A DNA stretch of 64,000 nucleotides from Parus major (lineage: Eukaryota > Chordata > Aves > Passeriformes > Paridae), in contig NC_031768.1 of the NCBI RefSeq assembly GCF_001522545.3, positions 82,803,769 through 82,867,768 of the forward strand, read 5' to 3'. The notes under the pieces are model-generated. The model saw nothing but the letters and a program-made list of their open reading frames with translations, was not told the DNA's origin and made no database searches. Positions 14,701 through 26,487 of the stretch are shown one piece after another. Each line of letters opens with the position of its first letter. The first letter of the stretch is position 1. The position numbers and the translations under genes are program-made.

Positions 14701-17700
14701 CTGAACAGTTAAGAATTATTTAAAGAGAATGACATGAAGTGACATCAAATCATCTAAAAGACATGTTTTAGTAAAGTGGTCAAAAGAGAGCATTTTCAGG
14801 GTACAACTTCCACTCTATCTGATTAAGTGATATTTAAGATAACTCTGCATCTATAAGAGTAGGTTAAATTAATCTTGCAACAGTTCTAAGTATCTTCCTT
14901 CCCTATCCATGAATTCTTCCATGTTACCTGAGTTAAAGGTCAGATCAGATATGGAAAATCTTGCTAAGAAGCACAAGAGATACAATGGTCTGCAAGGTCC
15001 AAAACCTATAAAATCCTCAGGATTTGAGGCTGGCTCTGGTATACTTTTTAATAAAGATGAAGTGAATTTTGAAGATAAAGAGGGGTAACATGATATATAA
15101 TCCACCATTTATTTTAAGATTGTATATAAACTCTGTAAAAGATTTAATTTCTTTTCCCCCTTCTTTTTTCTTCTTTCTGTAAATTCTGCAGACCACAAGG
15201 AAGCTTTTGTTTTGACATCTTATCTAGTCTCAGCAAATGTAGTCTAATTTACTAATTCATTTGCATATTTTCACCTTAGCCTATCAATAGCTGCCTGTAA
15301 ATTTATAGGTGAAAACAACTGAAAGAAAGAAAAAATTAGAGGAAAAAAGGAAGAAGTTGATGTAATAAAATTTGGAGACTGGTCTAAACATGAACAAATT
15401 TGTAGATTACTTAAAATGAAGCAGAATTTAAGAAATTATTTTGATTTCATGTTTTCCAAAGGAACACATTCTGTAATGTGCGGTAACAGAAATGTTAGCT
15501 ATCAGAAAAAAAAATATACAGGAAAGAAAATCTCAGACAGCTAGACCCACAGTTAGTGGGAGTTAACCTTTTAGGAAATAGTATCATTAACTTCTTTGGT
15601 CAAAGAGTATTAATCATGCTGAGTTATTTTTGGAAAAGCCTATTGTCTGCATATGTGTAATCTTCAAATTGGTCTTTAAGAACAGCCATTTATTTAAAAT
15701 GCAACACAACATAATGTAAATATTTGGCTTCCATGTTGCCTTTACATTCAAATATTATTATTAAATACAAAATTAACTGCTATCCTTTGAGAGGGTATTT
15801 TAGCAAGTGTTACTCATTTCTCATAAAGCAGCTATTTTCCTACTTACATAATTTACTATGGAAATAATATAGAAGTCATATATTTGTATTGAAATATTAT
15901 TGAAATATATTAGGTTTTCACAGCAGAAAATATTTTTTCTCTGATAACATTCATTAATGCTGTATTTCAAGGTTCTTGAGAGCCAAAGGTTCTCATTCAA
16001 GACAATGCAAACCACTGCACCTGTTTTGTATAATTAGATTCCTACACAGCTAGACTACCTATTCCAAGAACTCCATAATTTGATTTTTTTATCGGTATTA
16101 TTGCTCAAGAAAATGTACCATTATAATTTCATTTAAAATACCACCACAGACATGAGTTTTCATATGAAAAACTGTACAAATGCAGTTTGTTATCTTTAGG
16201 ATAACTAAATCCTTGCTTGAAATTTCAACACTGAAGATTAATCTTGAGAATTTAGAAAAGCAAGGAAATGTTGCTATATGTGCCCAAGAATGTTTTCTTT
16301 TCTATCCAGATTTTTTACCTCTCTTCTATTATGTCTTTGTGTGTATTTTTCAGATATATTTAGCACTTCCTTTAATGGGAAGAAACAAGAACAAGAAAGG
16401 TTGTTTACCTCCTATACTCTCAACGCTCTTTAGTCCAATATCAATGCCCAAACCAAACCCCAAAATTACATATTTTATCACAGATTTTTTTTTTTTTTTC
16501 TCCAGAATGTTATGATGCATAACGCTCAAGTGATTGTCAGTCCTTTGGAATAGCATTGGGACTAGGAATAGTCAGGACTAAGAAGACCATCTTCAGAATT
16601 TGCATGACCACAAAGTTTACAAACACAAAATGCTTACTTGGAATCCTTACATGTGTCTGCTTGCAAACCCTGTACTTAGGATATGTGTTCAAACAAGAAG
16701 GGAAGAATGTATGGTATAATGGGTTTTTTCCCTATTAGATAAATTTTAGTTTTTGTGTTTTAAGTTTCTTTGAGATTTTTAAAATTAATCAGAAGATCAG
16801 AGAAGTAGCTTTGGCTTTTTCAAGTTCTAAAGGAAACATTTGAATGTAAATTCTCTCTATAAAAATAATTTGGGGGGGGGTTACCTTTCATGTGTAGCAT
16901 TCTATCAGATATCATTATATCTACATAGTACTACAAACTGCTACATAGGTCTGGATTTTAAGACTTAGCAAAATGTGATAATGTCAGTTTCCCATGTCAT
17001 GCCTGTTGGTTAATTAATACTGTGTTGCACAATTGTCTTCTGAGCACTTAGGTTTATAATGATGCCAAACCGGAATTCTGCTTTGTTATGAACTCCCTAA
17101 CATGTTCTCCAGTGACAGCTCAAACTAGAGATCTAAAGGGAAAAAGAGAGAGTCACTGAGTGCTCCATACTCTCAGGTGAGATCCCCTGTGTGCCAAGAG
17201 CTTAGCATTGAAGTTGGGGGCTCTGTGAAGGCCTACTTCACCTTTGTTACCTCTGAGGAGTTAGGTTTTCAAATACTTATCTGTGTTCACTGATAGCTAG
17301 CAGGAGATAATAAATCTGCTTAATTCTGTGCACATAGGTCATTAAATAGTGAGAGAAGATGAACAATTTTACTCATGAATCCTACTATTCATGAACAGAG
17401 CTGGGGTTGTCTGGCCCAGCCTTCAAACCTTTAATGCATACCCAAGAAAGGCATTGCTTTTCCTTTATCAGGTTCCCTCAGCAACTGACATTTAGTGAAT
17501 ACTTTGATGTATTCCCTGAAAGGAGTTATTACTATCCAAAGTACAGGAGGATAAATGCCTTGACACGTATCTATTTCTATGAGATTTTTAGACTCAGGTC
17601 CCCAGTGAAGCAAAGGGAACATGTTCTCCTTTCTAACATTGTCAACCTTCACTGTCACAAGCACCCAAAATTAATAATTATTTAGCAACTGAACAATTAT

Positions 17701-18284
17701 GACAGATGATTAATTGATCACAAGGAGCTAGTTCTCATGGTGCTTTTAATCAGTATGTCATCAAGCAGGAAGGGAAGGTAAGCAATCTATATCTGTTACA
17801 AATCATGTAAGGGACACATTTTACAGTCAGGATGAAAAGGTCATTGTGGAGCAGAAAGCATTGAGGAGACAGCCAGATTGATGAGGCAGTGCTATTTTAT
17901 GTATTTATTATCAAGAAAAAAAACCAAAACAACTAATCTGGCTGTACAAACATGGTAAATAACTGGTTTACTGAAACAAAATGCTAAGACAAGAGCAGGT
18001 TGCTGAGCTGTCAGCAAGGCTTTAATCTATTGCTCAAAGATTACCAAATGTGGGGTAAAGGAAGAGGCTTTCCCCTCCCACATCTCTGTGTTCACTAGAT
18101 AGAGGAATGTTTTGCAGTTGTGGCCTCTGGACATGACAAGCCTCTCTCACCTCCCCTCCTGAGGATTACCAAGCAACTCATTGGGCACTACTCATTATCA
18201 TCTGCTGCAGGGAGAAGTCTGTTTGGTAAATGAATGCAGGATGAAGAGTAGTCTGAGAAAGAAAAAGGGAGTGTATGAAAAGAG
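8772..18284. other. AT-rich non-coding stretch, no gene seen
   Basis: No gene or transposon is recognised. The longest open frames (for example minus 10435-10752 and plus 16180-16515) carry no domain I know and look like random low-complexity frames. The stretch holds an AT-rich perfect inverted repeat at 12489-12515, a poly(A) run near 11140, a poly(T) run near 16486 and a run of nine Gs near 16872. It may contain conserved non-coding elements, but that cannot be judged from one sequence. Confidence 0.6.
12489..12515. repeat. Perfect 12-bp inverted repeat with 3-nt loop
   Basis: The arm AAAGTTTATTAT (12489-12500) is followed by ATC and then its exact reverse complement ATAATAAACTTT (12504-12515). 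The palindrome lies in a longer AT-rich patch (to about 12552). A second AACAAAGTTT, matching the bases entering the left arm, occurs near 12552. It could form a hairpin or be a decayed small element, but no terminal duplication is evident. Confidence 0.8.
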
Positions 18285-18573
18285 AGTGACTTTTTTTCAA
18301 AGGCAAATAGTGGAAGGCAAAGGGGAATGTTTTAAACTGAAAGAGAGTAGGTTTAGATTGGATGTTAGAAAGAAATTCTTCATTGTAAGCTTGATGGGCC
18401 TTTGGAATAGGTTGCCTAGAGAAGCTGTAGATGCCCCATTCCTAGAAGTGTTCAAGAACAGGTTGTATGGAGTTTTGAGCAAGCTGGTGTACTGGATGAC
18501 ATCCCTGGTCATAGCAGGTGGTTTGGAGAGAGATGATCTTCAATGTCTCTTCCAAGCCAAAGAGCTCTAGGAT
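18285..18573 (+). mobile_element. CR1 LINE 3' fragment (ORF2 C-terminus and 3' end)
   Basis: This is a 5'-truncated CR1 retrotransposon remnant in plus orientation. An open frame runs through it (18181-18570) and includes the CR1 ORF2 C-terminal pattern: RFRLDVRKKFF, then LWNRLPREAVDAPFLEVFK, then a LSKLV-like tail. The typical DNA signature follows the coding end: a GATGACATCCCTGGTC-like stretch, a TGATCTTCAATGTC block, then CCAAGCC before a weak terminal TTCAATAC. The frame has stayed open in this part, but the endonuclease and most of the reverse transcriptase are absent, so the copy is dead. The 5' limit is approximate because the first 40 bases match poorly. Confidence 0.85.
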
Positions 18574-21424
18574 TCAATACTTTTAGGGAAAGCAGTTACG
18601 TGTCTTCCATGGCATGCTGGAGTTGTATGCTGATGGGAGGAAACATGAATGGTATTGACTGACTGTAGGACAGCCTCCTTTCCTCTGAGGTATGACTGCA
18701 CAGCAACTTCAGGCAGATGGGATCTTTTTCTGCCTGCATTTCAAGCTAACCAGAAGATATTGTGCTAATTGCATGGCAATTAACAATAGCCTTGAACCAG
18801 GAGGTGATAAAGAATCTTTAGGAAACATTAGAGCAGGGGAGAAGAAGGCTTTGTATATCTGCCAGGCACTTAACAGCTGTGATAATTTGTACCTGGTGGG
18901 ATCTCCAAGGACAGGCACAGCATCTATCATGCTCAACTCCTACGGTGTTCTGTGCAGCCAGGCCACAGTTAATGTTTTGTGCTGGATGGAAGTAAGTGGC
19001 AGAAAGGTTCTCCCAGGGGTCTATATATAAAATTTCTGGTGGGTGTGGATACCATTGTCCCCATGGGAAAACCTTTGTTTTCAGGATTGTCTCATCAGGA
19101 ATTAGTGGTTTAGGACTGAGAAATACATTGTTAGCTTAACCAATGCTTACACAATAGCCAGTTTCCCCGTGCAGATAAATCCAGTTCAGCTACATAAATA
19201 CAGAATAGATATCTTAGAGGAAAACTGTGTTTGGACTAATTTATCTTGCAAAGAAAGTTAATTATCTTGAGCATCACACTGTTGTAGGTATTGTTTCTAG
19301 ATGTGGCTGCTACCAGCTGACTTGGGACAGCAGCAGAAAGAGCCTGAGTTTGTCCATGATAGATTTGCAAAGCTCCCTTAACTATCCCATAAAGTATTTT
19401 CTACATTGTTTTATGCTTCAAAGTGACAGTTTAAGAAAGTATGGGCAATGCATGGTAGTTACAGATGTAGAAAAGCCTGGGTAAAAGTTTTTAGGTGTGA
19501 TCTTCTCCACAGGTTACAATTCTTTTTTCTGGATTTCCGGAGCTTTTGTAAAAGAGGACAAAAAAGCATGAAAGTACAGAACTTGTTGTTATGCCTTCTC
19601 AGACAGTTTAGCCAAGCAAATCATTCAAAGATATGACACTTTTCCCTTTCTACTCTTCACCTTAATATTAAAATACTATCTTTACTAATTACCTCATCTT
19701 GAGTGTCAGATCAGTAGATCATGCTATTGGTAGCTCTCTACTTAGAGAGAAATATTTCAGTTTTCTTAAAAATCAGAACCTTAGATTTTTTTCCTCATTG
19801 AAAATGCCAGTTCCATAAGCATTTTTTTTTAATGGAAAATTGTTGGTGTATAGAAATTGCATTTTTCATTGACATAAAATTTCCAAGCAGCTCAGTTATT
19901 TGCTTATTCATTTCTATCAAACAATTTTTTTACTGAGCATTTTACAAATATTTAGATAGACATCTATAAAAATTATACTATAACAAATTTAATCATGCAT
20001 TCACAGTGAAAAACTTTTACTTATCTGCACTCTCCAGTCAAACAACCTCACATAGAGTTCTACTCTTGCTCTTAGACATCATTGTTTATTTTGGCTTTCT
20101 CTTATGCTTCTAGTCACAGAGGAGTCATATTGTTTTAAGAAATTTCAGGTGAAGAAAATGCAGCCACTTGCCTCATGGAGTTCATACATCTTCCTCCAGA
20201 CAGGAATATTCAGAAAGCAAATTAGCAAGACCTTGGCATAAAAATACTAATGAGAATTGTGAAAATATAAAATGTGATCAAATTTGCAAAATACAATAGA
20301 GGATAGGAGAAAAAGCCCTTGAACTCCAAAGGAGAAGCCAGTGATTAAAATTTTAAAGTCTGGAGATAAAGCTTGTAAGCTTCTGGCATGGTGATGGAAT
20401 GATAGGAGATATATTGAAATCCACAGGACAAAAAAGCAGAAAGGAGGGATGAGGGGCACTGAGGAGATGGCCTGAGATTTGACAAGCAGGAATTCACCAG
20501 ACTGTCCTACAAGTTTAGCTGTGATTCCCTGTCAAAGCTGGAAAAGAATTCATCTGCACATACTGACAGATTTGAAGGGGCAAGTGAATTTGGGCATAAA
20601 AGCAAGTCCAACACTGAGCTGATCTGAAAGCTGAGCAAATTATTCCAATTGAATCATGTTTTCATGGTGTGTCCTAACCTAATGCGGTACAGTGTCACCT
20701 GAAAATAATATGATATAAATCATGGTGAGCTGTGATGGCTAATTTTATTTTTTATTTCTCAGATATCAATTGTCTACAGGTTTCACTGATGGGAAAGAAA
20801 TATGGCACTGCTTTCTCCAGTTAGGTATTTTTAAACTACTAGAATGTGTAATTTCTTTCTTTCACTGATCATGTTATTAGGGACCCATATGTACACTGCA
20901 TCTGCTTTATGCTGCTGTAATGAAATAAACAGGACCTAATTCACCACTTGGTTACTCCAATCTAATACCACTGTAGCTCCTCTGGTATCTCTGAAATGAA
21001 ATCAGAAGAGCAGAAGATAACAGACTTACTGGATTTTCTTAGAAAGAAAAAAACTGTATTTTTTTAGCTCTTTCACTCAAACTTTTGTTGATATCCCAAT
21101 CCTTTAAATTTCATAGACACAAACTTTCCAGGTAAATAAAATATATTCATAATGAAACATGGTAACCACATATTTAATTGTTTACAATAAATATAAAATG
21201 CTTTAAAGGTTCTTTAGTAATAAATAATACCATGTTATGAACAGGTAAAGTAACTGAGATCTGAGAAGTATGCTGCTAGGACCTGGCAGCAAAATTCTCT
21301 TCCAAGTCCATATGCTTTTCAGAAACAAGTGTAGCAAAATCCATGGAGATGACATAAAATTTGTGTTACTGTTATGCCTGTTATTACAGGCATATTTTTT
21401 GTGCTATTGCAATTCACAATTTGG

Positions 21425-21460
21425 AATAAAATGTTCATGTCTACAGAAAAAAAAAAAAAA
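21425..21460 (+). other. Poly(A) signal followed by a 14-A tract
   Basis: AATAAA (21425-21430) is followed 16 bases later by fourteen consecutive As (21447-21460). That spacing matches a cleavage and polyadenylation site with its tail copied into the genome, as in a processed retrocopy. I could not identify a parent gene in the upstream bases, and I see no flanking target-site duplication. It could also be a chance A run near a chance hexamer, which is common in AT-rich DNA. Confidence 0.35.
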
Positions 21461-22888
21461 GCCCCAAATTTGACTTTGATTCGTTTCAAAATAAACGCTT
21501 AAGAGGAAAACAACTTGATAGCTATGTAAATGTTTGGAGAACAGGATCCTATTTGCTGCTCATTTTCTAAAGGGCAACAGGGCTTGTGTCCTTCCTTTCT
21601 TGCTAGGGGCAAACTTATATGAAAGCAAAAATTTGCAACTTATAATCCATCCAGTATCATAATATTTTAAAACATCACCAGCTGAGGTGTCAGAAACCCA
21701 GGGTGATGTGGCTTCAGGTAGGGTATAAACAGCAGGAGCAAATGAACTTTTAAAAAGCCAAGATGCTGTTTTCCTAGAGCTCAATTTGCTTCTTTCTAAG
21801 TATTTCTTTCACTATATTTTTAGAGTATTACTTCTCAAAAATTGTGTTGTTTTCCCCTTTTTATTTTTTACTTAACACCTGAGGGAGGCATTTAAATTTC
21901 ATCACTTTCAGGTTCAGCACTTGTTGTGGTGATAGTAAAACAGGTGTGGACTGGGAGGAAGGCAGGATCTGCTGATTTGTGAGAGCCTATCACTCAGCAT
22001 CTGCTAGCCAAATTTCCAGCTAATCACCTGTGATTAAAAAAAAAAAAAAGAAAGTCTTGTTTTGACAAGGAGAGTATTTCATCACCTGTGGAAATTGCCT
22101 TCTCAAATCCATAGCCTGGAGCCCAAATCTCTGCAGGCACTGAAAGCAGTGAAAGGAGAAATCCTCATCTGTGTTTCTAGTCTCTTCAGTTCGAAATTCA
22201 GATGACCAAGACGATACTCTGGTTGAAAAATTCCCTGTATTTGATTTTATTAGCTAGCCTTGCTTTCTGCCCTGAAGGTGGCATTTCTCAGCACCCATGA
22301 GAGAAAATGTCTGCTCTGTAGGGGGAAGTATAAAGAACTTTACCTATCATTTTGGACAAACTGAGGCACTCTGCTCATCCATCATCCAGCCTGGCCAGGC
22401 ACAAGGCACTTCTGGCCCAGCAGCCAGGCTGTACCAATGCTAATGAGCCCTGCTGAGACAGCAAGGTCATTACGTGTGTTTGAAAGGTCTTGGGCTTGGA
22501 TCAGGTTCAGACATCTCTGGCAAGGAGCATGGGGGAACTTGGGAAGCATCTGCCTGTACTCAGCTATAGGAAAATGCCCAGAGACCTGAAGAGTTTAACA
22601 GGTCACTTTAAAGATTTGAACATTTTTTTATTGGAAAGTGAAACAAGAACTTTAAAACAAGGAAAAATACAACAAAAGCAAAGCCACAAACAAACAAACA
22701 AAACAAAGAGGTCTGAAACGTAACACAGACACTTTCTAATGGGAAAACTTTAATAGTTTCCACTCTGGCATCTTCCCCTAAAATATCTGTTATTATCCAC
22801 TACCCAAGAGAAAATTCTTCACTAGATGGTGTAGATATTGCTGTATCCCTTATCTGCTGGTTTTAAATTCATCTTCACAGGTGTGAAG

Positions 22889-22907
22889 GTGTGTGTGTGT
22901 GTGTGTG
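22889..22907. repeat. (GT)n microsatellite
   Basis: Nine or more uninterrupted GT units are preceded by the related GTGTGAAG. It is a short dinucleotide microsatellite that may vary in length among individuals. Confidence 0.9.
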
Positions 22908-25900
22908 AAGAGCAAGATAAACAAGCAAGGGGAATTCACATTTTGTTAGAAAAGAGCAATAGCTAGTCCTCCCTCATCAGTTTGCTGTGTGCTTTTCTCT
23001 CCTCCTGCATCTGTGTTGGCCTGAGGAAGTGGTCCAGGTCCCTAGTCACTCTAGTGCTGAATGAGATGTACCAGAAACCTGGCAGACCCTCAGAACCACA
23101 AAGAAGATCAAGAGCAGATTCAAGAGTGTGGTTGTGATAAGAGTGCACAAACTCTGCACTTCAGGAAAGTAAAAGACTGAAAATACAAAATACAGGGAGA
23201 AGGAACTATCTCTAGAAGGAGTTCTGCCCCCAGAGTTGGGTATATACCAACCACACTGCCTATGTGAATAAGGACAATAAGTGAAATTCCCTAGCTGGTC
23301 TTCCACAAGCCAGCTGCTCCAGCCCCAGCTTGGTAGATTGGTGTAGAAATCAGCTCAGTATAAACATGTTCTTTCTGAAAACAGGTATTTCTTTCAAGAA
23401 TTGAGAGCCAGGCAAGTTAGTATTGCAGACTTTGGGGCATCTGACAAACAAAATCTTGCCTATTATTGAAAAAAAAAACAAATAGTACAATCAGATAAAG
23501 AAGTCCTTGCTCAAAATGGCAGCTCTGTGCAGGTTCCAGAGAACGATTTCCAACAGGGATCACTGTGTGGGTCTCTCCACTGTCCAGCTCAGTAGGTTAC
23601 TTGGGAAACCAAACTTCTCTTCCATCTCACACCTCCAACCCCTCCCTAAAATGGGTAGGTCTGTAGAAAACAGTTGTCTGCAACATGCACATTCATGAAT
23701 TTCCAGACATCTGTCATGACTCCAGAGAGTCACAGGTGGGAATCACATATGGAGATCTCTGCCCAGAGCACGTCACTTGATCTTTTCAATGCTGTACACC
23801 CTAGATGAGCTTTGGAAGATTTGCTCACTTACTCAAGATGCTCTCAAAGTAAACCAAGTTTGCTTAAATACCATTTCTTTATGTTCCTGTTTATGACAAG
23901 AGACTTCTGAAAATACTGAAGAAAGGAAATGGGCCTAATGAATTAATATAGAGGAGTTTTGCAGTTGAAGGTGTTGTAAGTAATGAGACTGACCTAATTT
24001 ACTGGCCATGAGCAGCAGATTACTATGTGTTTAGGAAAGAATTTTTCTTATAGACGTGAATGCAGTGTATGTAAATAGATTTATTTGTTTTTTTTCAAAT
24101 ATTTATACTTTCAGGTTAATTATTTAATTTGCATTGTAAGCAGTCTTCCTCATGAAAGCCTGTAATGGGAAAAAAATTAAACTCATTTACTTCCTTGATA
24201 AAATTTCAACAAGGAAAGGTTAAAAAGGAAAAGACAATGTTATCTGTAATTAATCTGGGTTTCTTCACAAACTCATTCTGCACTTCTCCCTTAAACAAAT
24301 ACAGGATTACAAAAGGTCAGATTTTTTTGTTATATTTTTCATTTGTGGGGTTTTTTTTCATTTTAATATATATGCATTATTCACAAAATTCTCATAAATT
24401 AATTAATAACCATTTCAGATGTCTAGATTGGTACAGTATACAATACATTTAATACCTGAATTTCCATTTTACTCAGATGTAAATTCTGTGTAACATGGTT
24501 CATGGTTAAACTGATTGATTTTGTGCCAGAAGAAGCTGTGTTTCAGTGGTGGGCAAATTCTATAAAAGACAGAGAGTCCTGTGTCCCATCTGCGACTCAA
24601 GAAATCTCTTGATTGATCATAGTCCCTTTGTTTCTCTGTCTCAAATACCTCATTTATAGTGTAAAAATAGAAATGATTTTCAGACTCACTAGGAACTTTT
24701 TCAGGAAGTTGCTGGAGGAAAGTGTACATAAATATTGTAGCTATAGGGAATCATACAGATAAAATGCTGTATTTCAGAATGTAACCAGCAGTAAAACTGT
24801 ATTGCAACAAGTATGTTTTAGCACCATCTAGCTATCTTGTCTGGTAAACTCATAGCTGTAAAACACTTGTGAAATCCAATCCTTTCCTAGGAATAAAACC
24901 TGCTATGGAATTCTGTTTATTTTTTTTCCCCCAAATTAGTCCAGAACTTGATACTGAAATACCTGTAAATATTCATACACTTACAAATGACCAGTGTTAA
25001 ACTGTGTTAGTCCTCAAATTGATGTCTTTGCCTTGGCTTAAGATGAAGGATCCTGGAGAGTTAACAGCTTGCCTCAAGGATTTAGCACATATGAGTGAAA
25101 TACAATAGCTTTTGCCATAAGCACTGCTGCAGCTCAAGCCATGACATTGTTTCAGCAAGCAAAATCAGTGTATGCTCTTTGAATTTTCTTACTGCTGCAC
25201 TTTGGTATGACTTTGCTCTGAACTCCCCTGAGATTGGTGCTTGTGAGCTTTGCCTCTCTGTTAAGATCGAAGAGTCCTCTTAGGAAAAACACTAGATGAA
25301 CAGCAACCATCTGCACTGAAAACAGTGGTGATAGGCACTTGGATAAGAGGTGTGCCCTGGTCAGGATGATAAAAGTCATCCAGGTCTCCTTACTGCTGAC
25401 ACTGAGATGGCTAGTAAGTCACTTGTGATGGTCTTTGTGTGCTGTGTAGGGGTTTGGAAGAAAAAGGGAATTTAAGGTGAAAATATACCTAGTTGACTGG
25501 TTTCCTATAATGTTACTTAAGGAAGATGATATATAAAAAATAGTAAAGCTAAGAAGAGGCAGCAGGTGAAAAAAGATGCTGGCACAAATATTGCCAGCTG
25601 TATATTTTCTCTTGAGAAGTTTCTATGTTGATTTGGGAGTTGTGATGTTAATTGTTCTGGGGCCTGATCAAATATTTGCTATGTGCATCAAGAATTTCCA
25701 GAGACTCAAATGGTCTGGGGTCCTTTTCTGTGATTTATTCATTTGTATCCTAAGCATTTATTTCTATTTAATAATTGAAATTACATGTTTAGTGTTGGGA
25801 CCTGGCTACAAAGCAGCTTGGAGCATTGGAAGTATAATTGATTTTGTGAACAGTTGAAAAGTCAGTGACTCAGTTCAAACACATGCCCTTTGAAATTTTT

Positions 25901-25957
25901 TAACACTGGTTAAATATCCAATATCTTTTAGAATTATATTTTTTCCAAATTATACCT

Positions 25958-26487
25958 AGAAACATAGAATGGTTTGGATTAGAAGATTGTTTTATTTGGA
26001 GCCCCTTGTCATAGGCAGGGACATCTTCAAGCAGAGCAGGTTGCTCAGAGCCCCATTCATCTTGGCCTTGAACATTTCCAGGGGTGGGGGAGACACATCT
26101 TCCCTGGGCGACCTGTGCCAGTGTCTCACCACCCTCACAGTAAAGAATTCCTTCCTTATATCTTGTCTAAACCTACTCCCTAAGTTTACAGCCATTCTCA
26201 CTTTTCCTGGCACTGCACACCCTTGTAAAAAGTCCCTCTCCAGTGCTATTTTAACCCCCTTAGGTACTGGAAGGTACTTTAAGGTCTCCCTGGTGACTTC
26301 TCCAGGCTGAACAACCCCAACTCTCTCAGCCCTTGCAGAGGTGCCCCAGCCCTCTGAGCACCTTCATACCGTGCTCTGCACTTGTTCCAACAGATCCATG
26401 TCCTTATCTTGGGACTCTGTCATGGGATGCAGCAGTGCCAGGTGAGGTGTCACAAGAGTGGAGTAGAATCACCTCCTTTGATTTGAT
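25958..26487 (-). mobile_element. CR1 LINE 3' fragment, the longest and clearest copy
   Basis: A minus-strand CR1 remnant of about 530 bp. Its 3' terminus is at the left, where 'catagaatggtttggatt' matches the conserved CR1 end. Read on the minus strand, 26213-25992 is open and gives the ORF2 C-terminal pattern DIRKEFFTVRVVRHWHR, then PPLEMFKAKMNGALSNLL. Further right (upstream in the element) come the AACAACCCCAACTCTCTCAGCC and GCTCTGCACTTGTTCC blocks, which are typical of the reversed CR1 region encoding the end of ORF2. The copy is 5'-truncated and lacks the catalytic parts of the reverse transcriptase. The frame is intact only locally. Confidence 0.93.

Larger units (their letters stand above)
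18574..25957. other. Non-coding stretch between CR1 remnants
   Basis: I see no gene here. Open frames such as plus 18692-19030 (112 codons) and minus 23046-23306 show no domain I recognise. The stretch contains a retrocopy-like poly(A) tail at 21425-21460, another A run at 22036-22049 and a GT microsatellite at 22889-22907. The parts around 22.3-22.5 kb and 23.0-23.7 kb are somewhat richer in G and C but show no CpG cluster. Confidence 0.55.

Noticed and set aside
18692..19030. 112-codon plus-strand open frame
   Set aside because: No recognisable domain, no splice context and no promoter signal. Its length is within chance for 64 kb in six frames.
25969..26310. 113-codon plus-strand open frame
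   Set aside because: It is the antisense shadow of the CR1 ORF2 C-terminus that reads on the minus strand.
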